64,000 bases of DNA from Leifsonia virtsii (GTDB lineage Bacteria; Actinomycetota; Actinomycetes; Actinomycetales; Microbacteriaceae). The notes below the pieces were generated by a model. The model was not told the origin of the DNA. It did not search any database and was given only the letters and a program-made list of their open reading frames with translations. The stretch is taken from positions 186,001-250,000 of the forward strand of contig NZ_JAROCB010000004.1 of NCBI RefSeq assembly GCF_030433675.1, read 5' to 3'. Numbering within the stretch: position 1 is the first letter of the stretch; every line of letters starts with the position of its first letter. This document shows positions 50,405 through 60,251 of this stretch, one piece after another. Both the position numbers and the translations under genes were made by a program.

Positions 50405-51904
50405 TTGAGAAAGACTTCCCTGCTCGCCACGCTCGCGATCGGCCTGGCCTCGGCCCTGACGCTCGCCGGCTGCGCGGGTGCGTCGTCGTCGTCCTCGGGC
50501 GGCACCGACGCGTCCATCGCCATCGGCTCGCTCTATGAGCCCGTGAACCTCGACAACACGGCCGGCGGCGGCCAGGGCGTCACCGAGGCGCTCAACGGCA
50601 ACGTCTACGAGGGCCTGTTCAAGCTGACCGACGACGGGAAGGTCGAGCCGCTGCTCGCGACGAAGTACACGACCAGCGAGGACGGTCTGACGTACACGTT
50701 CACGCTGCGCGACGGAGTGAAGTTCCACTCGGGCAAGGCGCTCACCAGCGCCGACGTGAAGCGCAGCATCGAGCGGGTGACCGCGCAGGACTCGCAGTCG
50801 GCGCGCAAGTCGCAGCTGGCCGTCATCAAGGGCATCGACACCCCGGACGACAAGACCGTCACGATCACTCTGTCGTCGCGGTCCATCTCGCTGCCGTACA
50901 ACCTCAGCTACGTCTGGATCTACGGCCCGGGCAAGACGAACTACAAGACCGCTGAGGACGGCACCGGCCCCTACACCCTCGGCACCTGGAAGCGCGGCAG
51001 CTCGCTGAGCCTCGAGCGGTGGAACGGCTACTGGGGCGACAAGGCTAGAAGCAAGGAAGTGGAGTTCGACTACTTCACCGACGCCTCCGCCCTGTCGAAC
51101 GCGCTGCAGACCAAGCAGGTCGACATCGTGACGAGCATCCAGAGCCCCGACGCGCTGAGCACGTTCAAGGGTAACAAGGACTACACCATCTCCAACGGCA
51201 AGTCGACGACCAAGGAGCTGCTGGCCTTCAACGACAAGGTCGCGCCGTTCAACAACGTCGAGGTCCGGAAGGCGGTCTACTCGGCCATCGACACGAAGAA
51301 GCTGCTGAACTCGATCTGGGGCGACTACGGCACGCTCATCGGATCGATGGTGCCGCCGAGCGACCCCTGGTACGAGGACCTCACCAAGGTGAACCCGTAC
51401 GACGTGAACCTGGCGAAGAAGGAGCTGGCCGAGGCCGGCTTCGCGAACGGGTTCAGCTTCACGCTCGACACCCCGACCTACGACCCGCACCCGGCGGTGG
51501 CGGAGTTCCTGAAGAGCGAGCTGGCGAAGGTCGGCGTGACGGTGAACATCAACTCCATCTCGGCCGACGAGTGGTACACCAAGGTCTTCAAGAACCACGA
51601 CTTCACCGCGACCCTGCAGGAGCACGTGAACGACCGCGACGTGGTCTGGTACGGCAACCCCGACTTCTACTGGGGCTACGACAACCCGCAGGTGACCGCG
51701 TGGGTGAACGAGGCGGAGCAGGCCAAGACGACGGCCGAGCAGACCGCGAAGCTGAAGCAGGTCAATGAGCAGATCGCGAAGGATGCGGCCAGCGCCTGGC
51801 TGTACCTGTACCCGCAGATCGTCGTGTCGGACAGCTCGGTGACCGGCTACCCGGTGAACGGCCTGAACTCGCAGTTCTTCGTCTACGACATCGTGAAGAA
51901 GTAA
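50405..51904 (+). CDS. Peptide ABC transporter substrate-binding lipoprotein (DppA/OppA-like)
   Basis: 499 residues from TTG 50405 (GGAG upstream). Lipoprotein signal peptide with Cys in TLAGCAGASS. SBP family 5 features follow: ALNGNVYEGLFKLTDDGKVEPLLATKYTTSEDGLTYTFTLRDGVKFHSGKALTSADVK, with the remainder as in dipeptide-binding proteins. It captures peptides outside the cell for the permeases encoded next. First gene of a five-gene operon. Confidence 0.93.
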   Translation: MRKTSLLATLAIGLASALTLAGCAGASSSSSGGTDASIAIGSLYEPVNLDNTAGGGQGVTEALNGNVYEGLFKLTDDGKVEPLLATKYTTSEDGLTYTFTLRDGVKFHSGKALTSADVKRSIERVTAQDSQSARKSQLAVIKGIDTPDDKTVTITLSSRSISLPYNLSYVWIYGPGKTNYKTAEDGTGPYTLGTWKRGSSLSLERWNGYWGDKARSKEVEFDYFTDASALSNALQTKQVDIVTSIQSPDALSTFKGNKDYTISNGKSTTKELLAFNDKVAPFNNVEVRKAVYSAIDTKKLLNSIWGDYGTLIGSMVPPSDPWYEDLTKVNPYDVNLAKKELAEAGFANGFSFTLDTPTYDPHPAVAEFLKSELAKVGVTVNINSISADEWYTKVFKNHDFTATLQEHVNDRDVVWYGNPDFYWGYDNPQVTAWVNEAEQAKTTAEQTAKLKQVNEQIAKDAASAWLYLYPQIVVSDSSVTGYPVNGLNSQFFVYDIVKK

Positions 51905-51979
51905 CGCCCGGCACGAGTTGTCCACAGATGCTCGGGGAGCCGCGGACGCGGTTCCCCGAGCATCTACGCTGAGAAGACC

Positions 51980-52942
51980 ATGGCTCTCTACCTCCTCCGT
52001 CGCACCGCGTTCCTCGTGGTGTCGCTGCTGCTGGCCATGGTCGTGCTGTTCTTCCTGCTGCGCGTCCTCCCGGGCGACCCGTCGAACGCGCTGCTGTCGG
52101 TGGGCGCGACGAAGGAGCAGATCGCGGCGGCGCAGCGCCAGGTGGGCAGCGATCAGCCGCTGCTGCAGCAGTTCGTCACCTGGTTCGGCAGCCTGCTCAC
52201 GTTCGATCTGGGGCAGTCGTTCATCAGCTCTCTGCCGGTCGGCCCCGAGATCGCGGCCCGGCTGTCCGTGACCGTGCCGCTCACGCTGCTCTCCTTCGTC
52301 CTCGCCCTGGTGCTCGCGCTGCCGATCGGCTTCGTCGCGGCATGGAAGGCCGACCGGTGGTACGGCGTCGTGCTGTCCGTCTTCTCGCAGCTCGGCATCG
52401 CGGTCCCGGTGTTCTGGGTGGGCATCCTGCTGGTGGATGTGTTCGCCATCACCCTCGGCTGGTTCCCGTCCGGCGGGTTCCCTCGGGACGACTGGGCCGA
52501 TCCGAACGCGGCGCTCACCTCGCTCGCACTTCCGGTCGTGACCATCGCGATCGTGATGAGCGCCTCCATCTCCCGCTACGTGCGCAGTGCGACGCTGGAT
52601 GTGATCGGCAGCGAGTACCTGCGCAACGCCCGCGCGCTCGGCGCCGGTTTCGGACGCGCGATGCGGCGGCACGGACTCCGCAACGGGGCCGTTCCGGTGA
52701 TCTCGGTGCTCGGCATCGAGCTCGCGACCACCTTCCTCGGCGCGGTCGTGGTCGAGAGCGTCTTCACGCTCCCGGGGCTCGGCAGCATGCTGCTCAAGGC
52801 GATCGAGCAGCACGACTACCCGAACATCCAGGGCATCCTGTTCGTCTCCACGCTGCTCGTGCTGATCGTCGGCTTCCTCGCCGACATCGCCCAGCGCATC
52901 GTCGACCCGCGGTTGCGCCGCAGCATCTCGGGGAACGTATGA
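51980..52942 (+). CDS. Peptide ABC transporter permease (DppB-like)
   Basis: 320 residues, six membrane helices. YLLRRTAFLVVSLLLAMVVLFFLLRVLPGDP is the standard DppB start, and the EAA loop (SATLDVIGSEYLRNARALGAGFGRAMRRHGLRNGAVPVI) contacts the ATPases. It forms the membrane channel with the next gene product; stop and start overlap as ATGA. Confidence 0.95.
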   Translation: MALYLLRRTAFLVVSLLLAMVVLFFLLRVLPGDPSNALLSVGATKEQIAAAQRQVGSDQPLLQQFVTWFGSLLTFDLGQSFISSLPVGPEIAARLSVTVPLTLLSFVLALVLALPIGFVAAWKADRWYGVVLSVFSQLGIAVPVFWVGILLVDVFAITLGWFPSGGFPRDDWADPNAALTSLALPVVTIAIVMSASISRYVRSATLDVIGSEYLRNARALGAGFGRAMRRHGLRNGAVPVISVLGIELATTFLGAVVVESVFTLPGLGSMLLKAIEQHDYPNIQGILFVSTLLVLIVGFLADIAQRIVDPRLRRSISGNV

Positions 52943-53820
52943 GCGCCATCGTGGAGCAGGCGACGGAGTCCGCGTCGCCCGGGCCGGCCGGGCGCCCGCG
53001 GAGGCGCGTGCGCCGTTCGGTGTCCTTGGGGCTCGGGCTGACGCTGGTGGGCCTCGTCGTGATCGTGGCCGTCGTCTCCTTCGTCTGGCTGCCCTACGCG
53101 CAGGGCGACACCTCCGGCACCCGGCTGGAGCAGCCGAGCGCGGCGCACTGGCTCGGCACCGACCGCTTCGGCCGCGACCTGCTCACCCAGCTGATGATCG
53201 GCGCGCGCATCGCTCTCGCCGTCGGTCTCGGGTCGGTGCTGATCGGCGCGGTGGTGGGTGTGACGCTCGGCCTGCTCGCCGCGTTCGCCACCAAGTGGCT
53301 CGACGACACTCTGTCGGCCGTCCTCGACATCCTCATCGCCTTCCCGACGTTGCTGCTCGCCATGCTGATCGTGGCGGCGCAGGGTGCGTCGCTCGGCACG
53401 GCCATCGTGGCGATCGGGCTCGCCATGTCGGCGGTCGTCGCACGGCTCACCCGCGTGCTGGCGAAGCGGGTGCTCGCGCAGCAGTACGTGACCGCGGCGC
53501 GCACCTCCGGCACGTCGTGGCCCGGTATCATCGGCCGGCACATCCTGCCCAACATCTGGCCGACGCTCAGCGTCAACCTCGCGCTGCAGTTCGGCGTCGC
53601 GGTGCTGGCGGAGGCGAGCCTCTCGTACCTGGGGCTCGGCGCTCCGCCCCCGAACGCGTCGTGGGGGCGGCTGCTCCAGGAGGCGCAGGGCACCGTGTCC
53701 ACGGCCCCCGTCGGTGCGATCGCGCCCGGGGTCGCCCTGGTGGTGCTCGTGGTCGGGGTGAACCTGGTCGCCGACGGTCTGCGGGATGTCGCGGACCCGA
53801 CACGGAGGAGGTCGCGATGA
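52939..53820 (+). CDS. Peptide ABC transporter permease (DppC-like)
   Basis: 293 residues from ATG 52939 (ATGA). GTDRFGRDLLTQLMIGARIALAVGLGSVLIGAVVG and the EAA loop (QYVTAARTSGTSWPGIIGRHILPNIWP) are typical of DppC. Hydrophobic helices alternate as expected for six spans. The longer upstream reading is a shadow of dppB. Confidence 0.95.
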   Translation: MSAIVEQATESASPGPAGRPRRRVRRSVSLGLGLTLVGLVVIVAVVSFVWLPYAQGDTSGTRLEQPSAAHWLGTDRFGRDLLTQLMIGARIALAVGLGSVLIGAVVGVTLGLLAAFATKWLDDTLSAVLDILIAFPTLLLAMLIVAAQGASLGTAIVAIGLAMSAVVARLTRVLAKRVLAQQYVTAARTSGTSWPGIIGRHILPNIWPTLSVNLALQFGVAVLAEASLSYLGLGAPPPNASWGRLLQEAQGTVSTAPVGAIAPGVALVVLVVGVNLVADGLRDVADPTRRRSR

Positions 53821-54653
53821 GCGCCGAGGTCATCGGCGACGGCGGCGCTGTGCGCGCCGAGGCTCCGATCCTCGAGGTCGAGGGGCTGTCGGTGGCGACC
53901 CGCGACGGGTCCGCCCTGGTCCACGACGTCTCGTTCTCGCTGGCCCCGGGGGAGCGGCTGAGTCTGATCGGGGAGTCGGGGTCGGGTAAGTCCCTCACGT
54001 CGTTCGCGCTCACCGGCCTGCTGCCGGAGGGGCTGTCATCGTCGGGCAGCGTCGTGCTCGACGGCGTGCAGGTCGTCGGCGCTCGCGAACGCGACCTGGT
54101 GCCGCTGCGCGGACGGGTCGCCTCCACGGTCTTCCAGGAGCCGATGACCGCGCTCGACCCGCTGATGCGTCTCGGACGGCAGGTCGCCGAGCCGCTGCGC
54201 CTCCATCTCGGGCTGCGGGGCGACGCTCTCCGCTCGGCGGTGCTGGAGGCGCTGGCCGAGGTCGGGCTTCCGGAGCCGGAGCGCATCGCGCGCGCGTACT
54301 CGTGGGAGATCTCCGGCGGCCAGCGGCAGCGTGTGGCGATCGCCGCGGCGCTGGCGTGCCGCCCCCGGCTCCTGATCGCCGACGAGCCGACCACCGCGCT
54401 CGACGTGACGGTGCAGGCCGAGGTGCTCGCCCTGATCGAGCGGCTCGTGGCCGAGCGCGGCATGGCGCTCCTCTTCGTCAGCCACGACCTGGCCGTGGTG
54501 TCCCGGATGGCGCAGCGGGCCCTCGTGCTGCGCGACGGCCGCGTGATCGAGGAGGGGCCGGTGCAGACGCTCCTGCGCGCGCCTCAGGCGCCCTACACGG
54601 CCGAACTCGTGCGCAGCGCGCGCGAACTCGACGCCGCCCTGGAGGTGCGATGA
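53817..54653 (+). CDS. Peptide ABC transporter ATPase (DppD-like)
   Basis: 278 residues from ATG 53817 (ATGA). Walker A GESGSGKS, Q-loop VFQEPMTALDPLM, signature SGGQRQR, Walker B LLIADEPTTALD and the His switch VSHD are all intact. The usual C-terminal oligopeptide cap (Cys-rich) of DppD is missing, as in many short actinobacterial forms. Confidence 0.94.
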   Translation: MSAEVIGDGGAVRAEAPILEVEGLSVATRDGSALVHDVSFSLAPGERLSLIGESGSGKSLTSFALTGLLPEGLSSSGSVVLDGVQVVGARERDLVPLRGRVASTVFQEPMTALDPLMRLGRQVAEPLRLHLGLRGDALRSAVLEALAEVGLPEPERIARAYSWEISGGQRQRVAIAAALACRPRLLIADEPTTALDVTVQAEVLALIERLVAERGMALLFVSHDLAVVSRMAQRALVLRDGRVIEEGPVQTLLRAPQAPYTAELVRSARELDAALEVR

Positions 54654-55414
54654 CGGCCATCCTCGAGCTGCAGGAGGCGGGCTTGCGCTACCGCCGCGCC
54701 TCCACGCCGGCCCTCGACGACGTCTCCTTCGCCGTCGAGGAGGGCCGGAGTCTCGGCATCGTCGGCGAGTCGGGCGCGGGCAAGACGACCGCCCTCTCGC
54801 TCCTGCTCGGGCTCGCCCGTCCGACCAGCGGAGCGGTCCTGTTCGACGGTCGGCCGCTCGACGCACGGGACCGGCAGGGGATGCGCGCGTTCCGCCGGAG
54901 CGTGCAGCCCGTCTTCCAGGACCCGTACTCGTCGCTCGACCCGCGGCAGAGCGTCGGCCGCATCGTGGGCGAGCCGCTGGCCTCGCTCGGGATCGCCCGG
55001 GGAGCGGACGCCAAGGGCCGGGTCGCGGCGGCGCTGGAGGCGGTGGCGCTCCCCGCGGACGCCGCAGGGCGCTACCCGCACGAGTTCTCCGGCGGTCAGC
55101 GGCAGCGCATCGCGATCGCCCGCGCGATCGTCTCCCGGCCGCGGGTGCTGCTCGCGGACGAGCCGGTGAGCGCGCTCGACGTGACGACGCGCATCCAGAT
55201 CATCGAGCTCCTCGGGGAACTCGCCCGCAGCGAGGGCATGACCGTCGTCATGGTGTCGCACGACCTCAGCGTCGTCGCGTCGCTGTGCGCCGACACCGTC
55301 GTGCTGCGCGCGGGCCGGGTGGTCGAGCACGGTCCGACCGCCGACGTGCTCGGCGCACCCCGAGACCCGTACACGCGCCGCCTGCTGGCGTCGGTCCCGC
55401 GCCTCCCCGCCTGA
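54650..55414 (+). CDS. Peptide ABC transporter ATPase (DppF-like)
   Basis: 254 residues from ATG 54650 (ATGA). Walker A GESGAGKT, VFQDPYSSLDPRQSVGRIV, signature SGGQRQR, Walker B VLLADEPVSALD and VSHD. It pairs with the previous ATPase. Last gene of the operon; it converges with bcp with a gap of two bases and no terminator in between. Confidence 0.94.
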   Translation: MTAILELQEAGLRYRRASTPALDDVSFAVEEGRSLGIVGESGAGKTTALSLLLGLARPTSGAVLFDGRPLDARDRQGMRAFRRSVQPVFQDPYSSLDPRQSVGRIVGEPLASLGIARGADAKGRVAAALEAVALPADAAGRYPHEFSGGQRQRIAIARAIVSRPRVLLADEPVSALDVTTRIQIIELLGELARSEGMTVVMVSHDLSVVASLCADTVVLRAGRVVEHGPTADVLGAPRDPYTRRLLASVPRLPA

Positions 55415-55416
55415 CC

Positions 55417-55893
55417 CTACGCGTCGATGCCGAGCTTCTTGCGCAGCGACGCGACGTGCCCGGTGGCCTTCACGTTGTAGAGCGGCAGGCGAAGCGAGCC
55501 GTCCGGGTCGACCACGAACGTCGAGCGGATGACGCCCTCGACCGTCTTGCCGTAGAGCTTCTTCTCGCCGTACGCGCCGTACGCCTTGTGCACCGCGAGG
55601 TCTTCATCCGAGAGCAACGGGAAGTTGAGGCCCTCCTGCTCCTGGAACTCCTTGTTCTTGGCGGGCTTGTCCTTGGAGATCCCGATCACCTGGTAGCCCG
55701 CCGACTTCAGCGAGTTGAGGTTGTCGCGAAAGTCGCACGCCTCCTTCGTGCAGCCCGGCGTCATCGCCGCCGGGTAGAAGTACACGATCACGTTCTCGCC
55801 GGCGAAATCGCCGAGCGAGACCGAGTCGCCGTCCTGGTCGGTCAGGCTGAACGCGGGAGCCTGCTCACCCGCCTCGAGTCGCACATCCGTCAT
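55417..55893 (-). CDS. bcp: Thioredoxin-dependent peroxiredoxin Bcp
   Basis: 158 residues. The peroxidatic Cys is in AAMTPGCTKEACDFRDN, with the second Cys five positions later as resolving partner, the alpha2-type Bcp arrangement. It reduces hydroperoxides using thioredoxin. Cytosolic single-domain protein of usual length. Confidence 0.94.
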   Translation of the reverse strand: MTDVRLEAGEQAPAFSLTDQDGDSVSLGDFAGENVIVYFYPAAMTPGCTKEACDFRDNLNSLKSAGYQVIGISKDKPAKNKEFQEQEGLNFPLLSDEDLAVHKAYGAYGEKKLYGKTVEGVIRSTFVVDPDGSLRLPLYNVKATGHVASLRKKLGIDA

Positions 55894-55937
55894 GCGTCCA
55901 TTCTCGCAGGGAACGGGCCGCTCCGGTCAGCCGCCGG

Positions 55938-56990
55938 TCAGCGCGCGAAGGTCGCGAGCAGGCGCTGCAGCGAGTCGAGCCTGGCGCGTCCGGCCTCGCC
56001 GAGCCGGCCCTCCTCGACCGCCTCGATGATGGCGCAGTCCGGGGCGTCCGGCAGGTGGGTGCAGCCCCGCGGGCAGTCCTCCGCGATCTGCGCCAGGTCG
56101 GTGAAGGCCTTCAGGATGCTGTCGGTGTTCACGTGGCCGAGCCCGAACGAGCGCACCCCCGGCGTGTCGATGACCCAGCCGTGGTGGCCGGCGCCGTCCT
56201 CCACCCGCAGCGAGACCGTCGACGACGACGTGTGGCGGCCGCGACCGGTCACCTCGTTGACGTGCCCGGTCGCGCGCTTCGCGCCCGGCACCAGGGCATT
56301 CACGAGCGTCGACTTGCCCACGCCGGAGTGGCCGACCACCACCGTGTCGTGGCCCACCAGGGCGGCGGTGATGTCGTGCAGCGGGATGTCGTCCTGCCGG
56401 CTGGTGAAGACCGGCAGGTCGAGCCCCGCGAAGTTCGCCAGGAACGGCTCGGGGTCGGCGAGGTCGGTCTTGGTGACGCAGAGCATCGGCTCGATCCCGG
56501 CGTCGTAGGCCGCGACGAGGTAGCGGTCGACGAGGCGCGTGCGCGGCTCCGGGTTGGCGGCGGCGACCACGATCAGCATCTGGTCGGCGTTGGCGACGAT
56601 GACGCGCTCCACCTCGTCGGTGTCGTCGGCGCTGCGCCGCAGCAGGGTCGTGCGCGGCTCGATGCGGACGATGCGGGCGAGGGTGCCCTCCTCGCCTGTG
56701 GTGTCACCCACAACGGCGACGCGGTCGCCGTTGACGATCGGGTTCCTGCGCAGCTCGCTCGCCCGTGCGGCGGTCACCTGGCGCTCGTCCGGGGTGTCCT
56801 CGTCCAGCAGCACGGTGTAGCGGCCGCGGTCGACGCCGAGCACCCGCGCGATCCGGGCGTCCGCATGCTCCGGCCGGGTCTTCGTGCGCGGGCGGTTGCC
56901 CTTCGGGTTCGGGCGCGAGCGGACGGTGGACTCGTCGTACAGGTCGAGGTCGTCGTCGTCCTCGTCGTCGTCATCCGTCCACCACGACAT
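55938..56990 (-). CDS. rsgA: Ribosome small subunit-dependent GTPase RsgA
   Basis: 350 residues. An acidic N-terminal extension (DDDDEDDDDLDLYDES) precedes an OB fold (GRYTVLLDE, RNPIVNGDRVAVV). The circularly permuted GTPase has TKTDLAD (G4) before GHSGVGKSTLVNAL (G1) and DTPGVRSFG (G3). A zinc finger (CPRGCTHLPDAPDC) follows. It checks late 30S maturation. Its ATG directly follows the aroA TAG, so the two genes form an operon as in Rv3227-Rv3228. Confidence 0.95.
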   Translation of the reverse strand: MSWWTDDDDEDDDDLDLYDESTVRSRPNPKGNRPRTKTRPEHADARIARVLGVDRGRYTVLLDEDTPDERQVTAARASELRRNPIVNGDRVAVVGDTTGEEGTLARIVRIEPRTTLLRRSADDTDEVERVIVANADQMLIVVAAANPEPRTRLVDRYLVAAYDAGIEPMLCVTKTDLADPEPFLANFAGLDLPVFTSRQDDIPLHDITAALVGHDTVVVGHSGVGKSTLVNALVPGAKRATGHVNEVTGRGRHTSSSTVSLRVEDGAGHHGWVIDTPGVRSFGLGHVNTDSILKAFTDLAQIAEDCPRGCTHLPDAPDCAIIEAVEEGRLGEAGRARLDSLQRLLATFAR

Positions 56991-58352
56991 CTAGCGGGAA
57001 CCGCCCTGGAGCATCCTGCCCCACAGCTCGGTGAACTGCGGCAGCGTCTTGGCCGTGGTCGCGACGTTCTCGATCTCGACGCCCGGCACGACCAGCCCGA
57101 CGATCGCGCCGGCCGTGGCCATGCGGTGGTCCTCGTAGCTGCGCCAGACCCCGCCGTGGAGCGGCTGCGGCTCGATGCGCAGGCCGTCCTCAAGCTCGGT
57201 GACGCGCCCCCCGAGGCCGTTGATCTCCGCCGCCAGCGCCGCCAGACGGTCGGTCTCGTGGTGGCGGATGTGGCCGATCCCGGTGATCTCGCTCGGGCCG
57301 TCGGCGAGGGCGGCGATCGCGACGAGAGCCGGGGCCAGCTCGCCGCCGGTGCTGAGATCGACGGTGACGCCGTCCGGGCGGTCCGGGCCGGTGACCGTCA
57401 GGCGGTCGCCGTCTCGCGTCACGGTCGCGCCGAACAGGGGGAGCAGGTCGGCGAGGTCGGCGCCGACCTGCGTGGTCGACTCCGGCCAGCCCGTGATCGT
57501 GACGCTGCCGCCGGTGACGACGGCGGCCGCCAGGAACGGGGCCGCATTGGACAGGTCGGGCTCGATGTCGACGTCGCGTGCGGCGATGGCGCCGGGGGAG
57601 ACGATCCAGTGTCCGGTCTCCGGCGATTCGACGGTCATCCCGCGGGCCTCGAGGGCGGCGATCGTCATCTCGATGTGCGGCAGGCTGGGAAGGCGCTCGC
57701 CGGAGTGGGTCAGGTCGAGTCCGTTCTCGAAACGGCTGGCCGAGAGCAGGAGGGCGCTGACGAACTGGCTGGAGCTGGACGCATCCACCTCGACCGCTCC
57801 GCCTGCGACGCTTCCGGTGCCGTGCACCGTGAACGGCAGCGATCCGCGGCCGTCGTCGTTCACGTCGACGCCGAGCGAGCGGAGGGCGCCGATGATCGCG
57901 CCCATCGGCCGGCCGCGTGCCGAGTCGTCGGCGTCGAACATCGTCGGTCCGAGCGCGAGCCCGGCGATCGGCGGGACGAACCGCATGACCGTGCCGGCCT
58001 GCCCGCACTCGATCGTCGTGCTGCCGAGCAGCTCCTCCGCGGGCGTGACCACAAGGTCGGCGCCGAACTCGCCCGAGCCCGCCCGCTCCTCGATGCCGAC
58101 GCCGAGCGCCCGCAGCGCCTCCACCATGTTGGCGCTGTCGCGCGAGTGCAGGGGGGAGCGCAGCAGCGAAGGGCCGTCGGCGAGAGCGGCGAGCACCAGC
58201 TCTCGCGCGGTCAGCGACTTGGAGCCGGGGAGAGACACGGTCGCGCGCACCGGACCGGATGCGACGGGCGCCGGCCACAGCGTGTTCGGCTCGTCGGCAC
58301 GATTGTCGCCGTACGGGTCGAAGTCGGGAGCGGAATATTTCGAGATCAGCAT
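56991..58352 (-). CDS. aroA: EPSP synthase (3-phosphoshikimate 1-carboxyvinyltransferase)
   Basis: About 453 residues, with start at ATG 58352 (uncertain; a further codon or a downstream start is possible). The conserved blocks are [47 protein letters not shown] and a [20 protein letters not shown] end region, all as in AroA. The enzyme joins shikimate-3-phosphate and PEP in aromatic amino-acid synthesis. The N-terminal codons overlap the sigR promoter on the other strand. Confidence 0.93.
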   Translation of the reverse strand: MLISKYSAPDFDPYGDNRADEPNTLWPAPVASGPVRATVSLPGSKSLTARELVLAALADGPSLLRSPLHSRDSANMVEALRALGVGIEERAGSGEFGADLVVTPAEELLGSTTIECGQAGTVMRFVPPIAGLALGPTMFDADDSARGRPMGAIIGALRSLGVDVNDDGRGSLPFTVHGTGSVAGGAVEVDASSSSQFVSALLLSASRFENGLDLTHSGERLPSLPHIEMTIAALEARGMTVESPETGHWIVSPGAIAARDVDIEPDLSNAAPFLAAAVVTGGSVTITGWPESTTQVGADLADLLPLFGATVTRDGDRLTVTGPDRPDGVTVDLSTGGELAPALVAIAALADGPSEITGIGHIRHHETDRLAALAAEINGLGGRVTELEDGLRIEPQPLHGGVWRSYEDHRMATAGAIVGLVVPGVEIENVATTAKTLPQFTELWGRMLQGGSR

Positions 58353-58356
58353 TGTT
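58332..58356 (+). promoter_or_regulatory. SigR/SigH-type promoter, likely autoregulatory
   Basis: GGAAT (58332-58336), 17-base spacer, GTT (58354-58356) match the consensus recognised by SigR/SigH. A transcript from here would include the upstream GTG start (58399) of the sigma factor. Confidence 0.6.
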
Positions 58357-58512
58357 GTCAAGATTATCCGTGTTCGCACGCCCAGGAAGGATCAGCTCGT
58401 GGCCGCTACCGCCGTGCTCGACGCTCCCCGCGTCCGTACACGTCGGCCTGCTGTCCGCGCCGCATCCGTCGCCGGGGGCGCAGAACGGGCGCCGGAACTA
58501 GACTGGGCGCTG

Positions 58513-59124
58513 ATGAGCACCGAAACCGAGGACGTGGGCAGCCTCTTCGAGGAGCAGGCCCTCCCCTTCATGGATCAGCTGTACGCGGCCGCCCTGCGCA
58601 TGACCAGGAACCCCTCCGACGCGCAGGACCTCGTGCAGGAGACCTTCGTGAAGGCGTACGCCGCCTTCGGGCAGTTCCAGCAGGGCACCAACCTGAAGGC
58701 GTGGCTGTACCGCATCCTCACGAACACGTTCATCAACACCTACCGCAAGAAGCAGCGCGAGCCCTATCAGGGGACGATCGACGAGCTCGAGGACTGGCAG
58801 CTGGGGGGCGCGGAGTCCATGTCCTCGTCGTCGAGCCGCTCGGCCGAGGCCGAGGCGATCGACCACCTGCCGGACAGCGCCGTCAAGGACGCGCTGCAGG
58901 CCATCCCGGAGGACTTCCGGCTGGCCGTCTACCTCGCCGATGTCGAGGGGTTCTCCTACCAGGAGATCGCCGACATCATGAAGACCCCGATCGGCACCGT
59001 GATGAGCCGCCTCCACCGCGGCCGTCGCATGCTCCGGGAGCTTCTGACCGACTACGCGCACGAGCGCGGTCTCTCCGCCGTCCAGGGGGACCGGGCTGTG
59101 CAGACCACCAGGAGTAAGAAATGA
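58513..59124 (+). CDS. sigR: ECF sigma factor SigR/SigH (oxidative/thiol stress)
   Basis: 203 residues from ATG 58513. Region 2 is [62 protein letters not shown]; region 4 is [41 protein letters not shown]. It is the ECF12 (SigR/SigH) type, controlled by a redox-sensitive zinc anti-sigma factor encoded next (ATGA). An in-frame GTG at 58399, six bases after AGGAAGGAT, gives a 241-residue form, like SigR' of Streptomyces. Confidence 0.94.
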   Translation: MSTETEDVGSLFEEQALPFMDQLYAAALRMTRNPSDAQDLVQETFVKAYAAFGQFQQGTNLKAWLYRILTNTFINTYRKKQREPYQGTIDELEDWQLGGAESMSSSSSRSAEAEAIDHLPDSAVKDALQAIPEDFRLAVYLADVEGFSYQEIADIMKTPIGTVMSRLHRGRRMLRELLTDYAHERGLSAVQGDRAVQTTRSKK

Positions 59125-59366
59125 CGGACTGCGGCTGCGAGAAGGCGAAGGCCGAGCTCGAGGAGTACCTGCGCAACGAGCTGTGCAGCGAGGATGCTGC
59201 GGACGTGCGCGAGCACCTGGCGAACTGCGCGGGATGCTCCGACGAGGCTCACCTGAACGTGGTGCTCACCGAGGTGGTGCAGCGGGCGTGCAAGGAGACC
59301 GCGCCCGAGACGCTGCGCACCGAGGTGCTGCTGCGCATCCGGTCGTTCCAGGCGACCGTCCACTGA
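59121..59366 (+). CDS. rsrA: Zinc-containing anti-sigma factor (RsrA/RshA-like)
   Basis: 81 residues. The ZAS motif is HLANCAGC (HxxxCxxC) with further Cys in TDCGCEKAK and RNELCSED. Reduced zinc-bound protein holds the sigma factor; thiol oxidation releases it. ATG overlaps the sigR stop (ATGA). Confidence 0.93.
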   Translation: MTDCGCEKAKAELEEYLRNELCSEDAADVREHLANCAGCSDEAHLNVVLTEVVQRACKETAPETLRTEVLLRIRSFQATVH

Positions 59367-59376
59367 GCCGCTACCG

Positions 59377-60153
59377 CTAGGCGGCGCTGCCCGACCCGGT
59401 CTCGTGCAGGAAGAAGAGGCCGCCGAGTGGATCGGTGACCTGCGCGAAGCGGCCGAACTCACTGTCCCACGGGTCGCGGACGACGGTTCCACCGAGGTCG
59501 GTGACGCGCTGCGATGCGGCGGCCGCGTCGGCCACCCCGAAGTAGACGACCCAGTGCGAGGGGACGCCCGGCGGCAGCATCCCGCCGGCGTCGAAGACAC
59601 CGCCTGCGGGCGCCTCGGGGTCGCCGAAGGTGACGTACCGGAAGTCCGCCGTGTCGCCGAGCACGTGGGTGCCCCAGCCGAAGACCCTCGTGTAGAAGTC
59701 GACCTGCGCCGGGTAGCTGCGCGCGTAGAGCTCGTGCCAGGAGGCCGCGCCGATCTCGGCGACGAGGTCGAAGCCGCGGTGGTCGACCGGATCCCACATC
59801 CCGACCACGGCACCGCCCGGGTCTGCGATCACGGCCAGGGTGCCCTCCGAGCCGACCGGTTCGGCCGGGACGAGCACGTGGGCGCCCGCGGCGGTCGCGG
59901 CGCGCAGCGACTGCTCCGCGTCGTCGACCAGCAGGTAGGTGAGCCAGGCGTCGGCCCCCACATCGCCGAGCCGCGGGCCGAGGCCGGCGACCGCCCGGCC
60001 GTCACGCCGGAACGTGACGTACTCTCCGCTGCGGGACTCCTCCGCCGTCCAGCCGAACAGCTCGGAGTAGAAGGCGCGGGCGCGCGGGACATCGGAGGTG
60101 AGATAGTCCACCCAGCAGGGCTCGCCGAGGCGGTGACTCGTGACGACCGTCAT
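59377..60153 (-). CDS. VOC-family (glyoxalase-like) protein
   Basis: 258 residues with two VOC repeats: CWVDYLTSDVPRARAFYSELFGWTAEE... and WHELYARSYPAQVDFYTRVFGWGTHVLG.... The fold usually binds a metal, but the substrate cannot be inferred. Family members include antibiotic-binding and dioxygenase-like proteins. It converges with rsrA. Confidence 0.88.
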   Translation of the reverse strand: MTVVTSHRLGEPCWVDYLTSDVPRARAFYSELFGWTAEESRSGEYVTFRRDGRAVAGLGPRLGDVGADAWLTYLLVDDAEQSLRAATAAGAHVLVPAEPVGSEGTLAVIADPGGAVVGMWDPVDHRGFDLVAEIGAASWHELYARSYPAQVDFYTRVFGWGTHVLGDTADFRYVTFGDPEAPAGGVFDAGGMLPPGVPSHWVVYFGVADAAAASQRVTDLGGTVVRDPWDSEFGRFAQVTDPLGGLFFLHETGSGSAA

Positions 60154-60200
60154 GGCCCCAACCTACGCCGCTGCGGTGCGGGCGCACCAGCACCGACGGC

Positions 60201-60236
60201 GAGAGCCCCGGCCCGCGACGGCGGACCGGGGCTCTC
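60201..60236 (-). terminator. Terminator after kgd
   Basis: A perfect 11-bp stem (GAGAGCCCCGG / CCGGGGCTCTC) with a 14-base loop lies 16 bases after the kgd stop. No T tract. Confidence 0.75.
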
Positions 60237-60251
60237 GCGACGACGGACGAC

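Noticed and set aside
49268-52813. 1181-codon minus-strand frame opposite the peptide transporter genes
   Set aside because: Arg/His/Asp-rich shadow; the plus-strand genes have clear families and overlaps.
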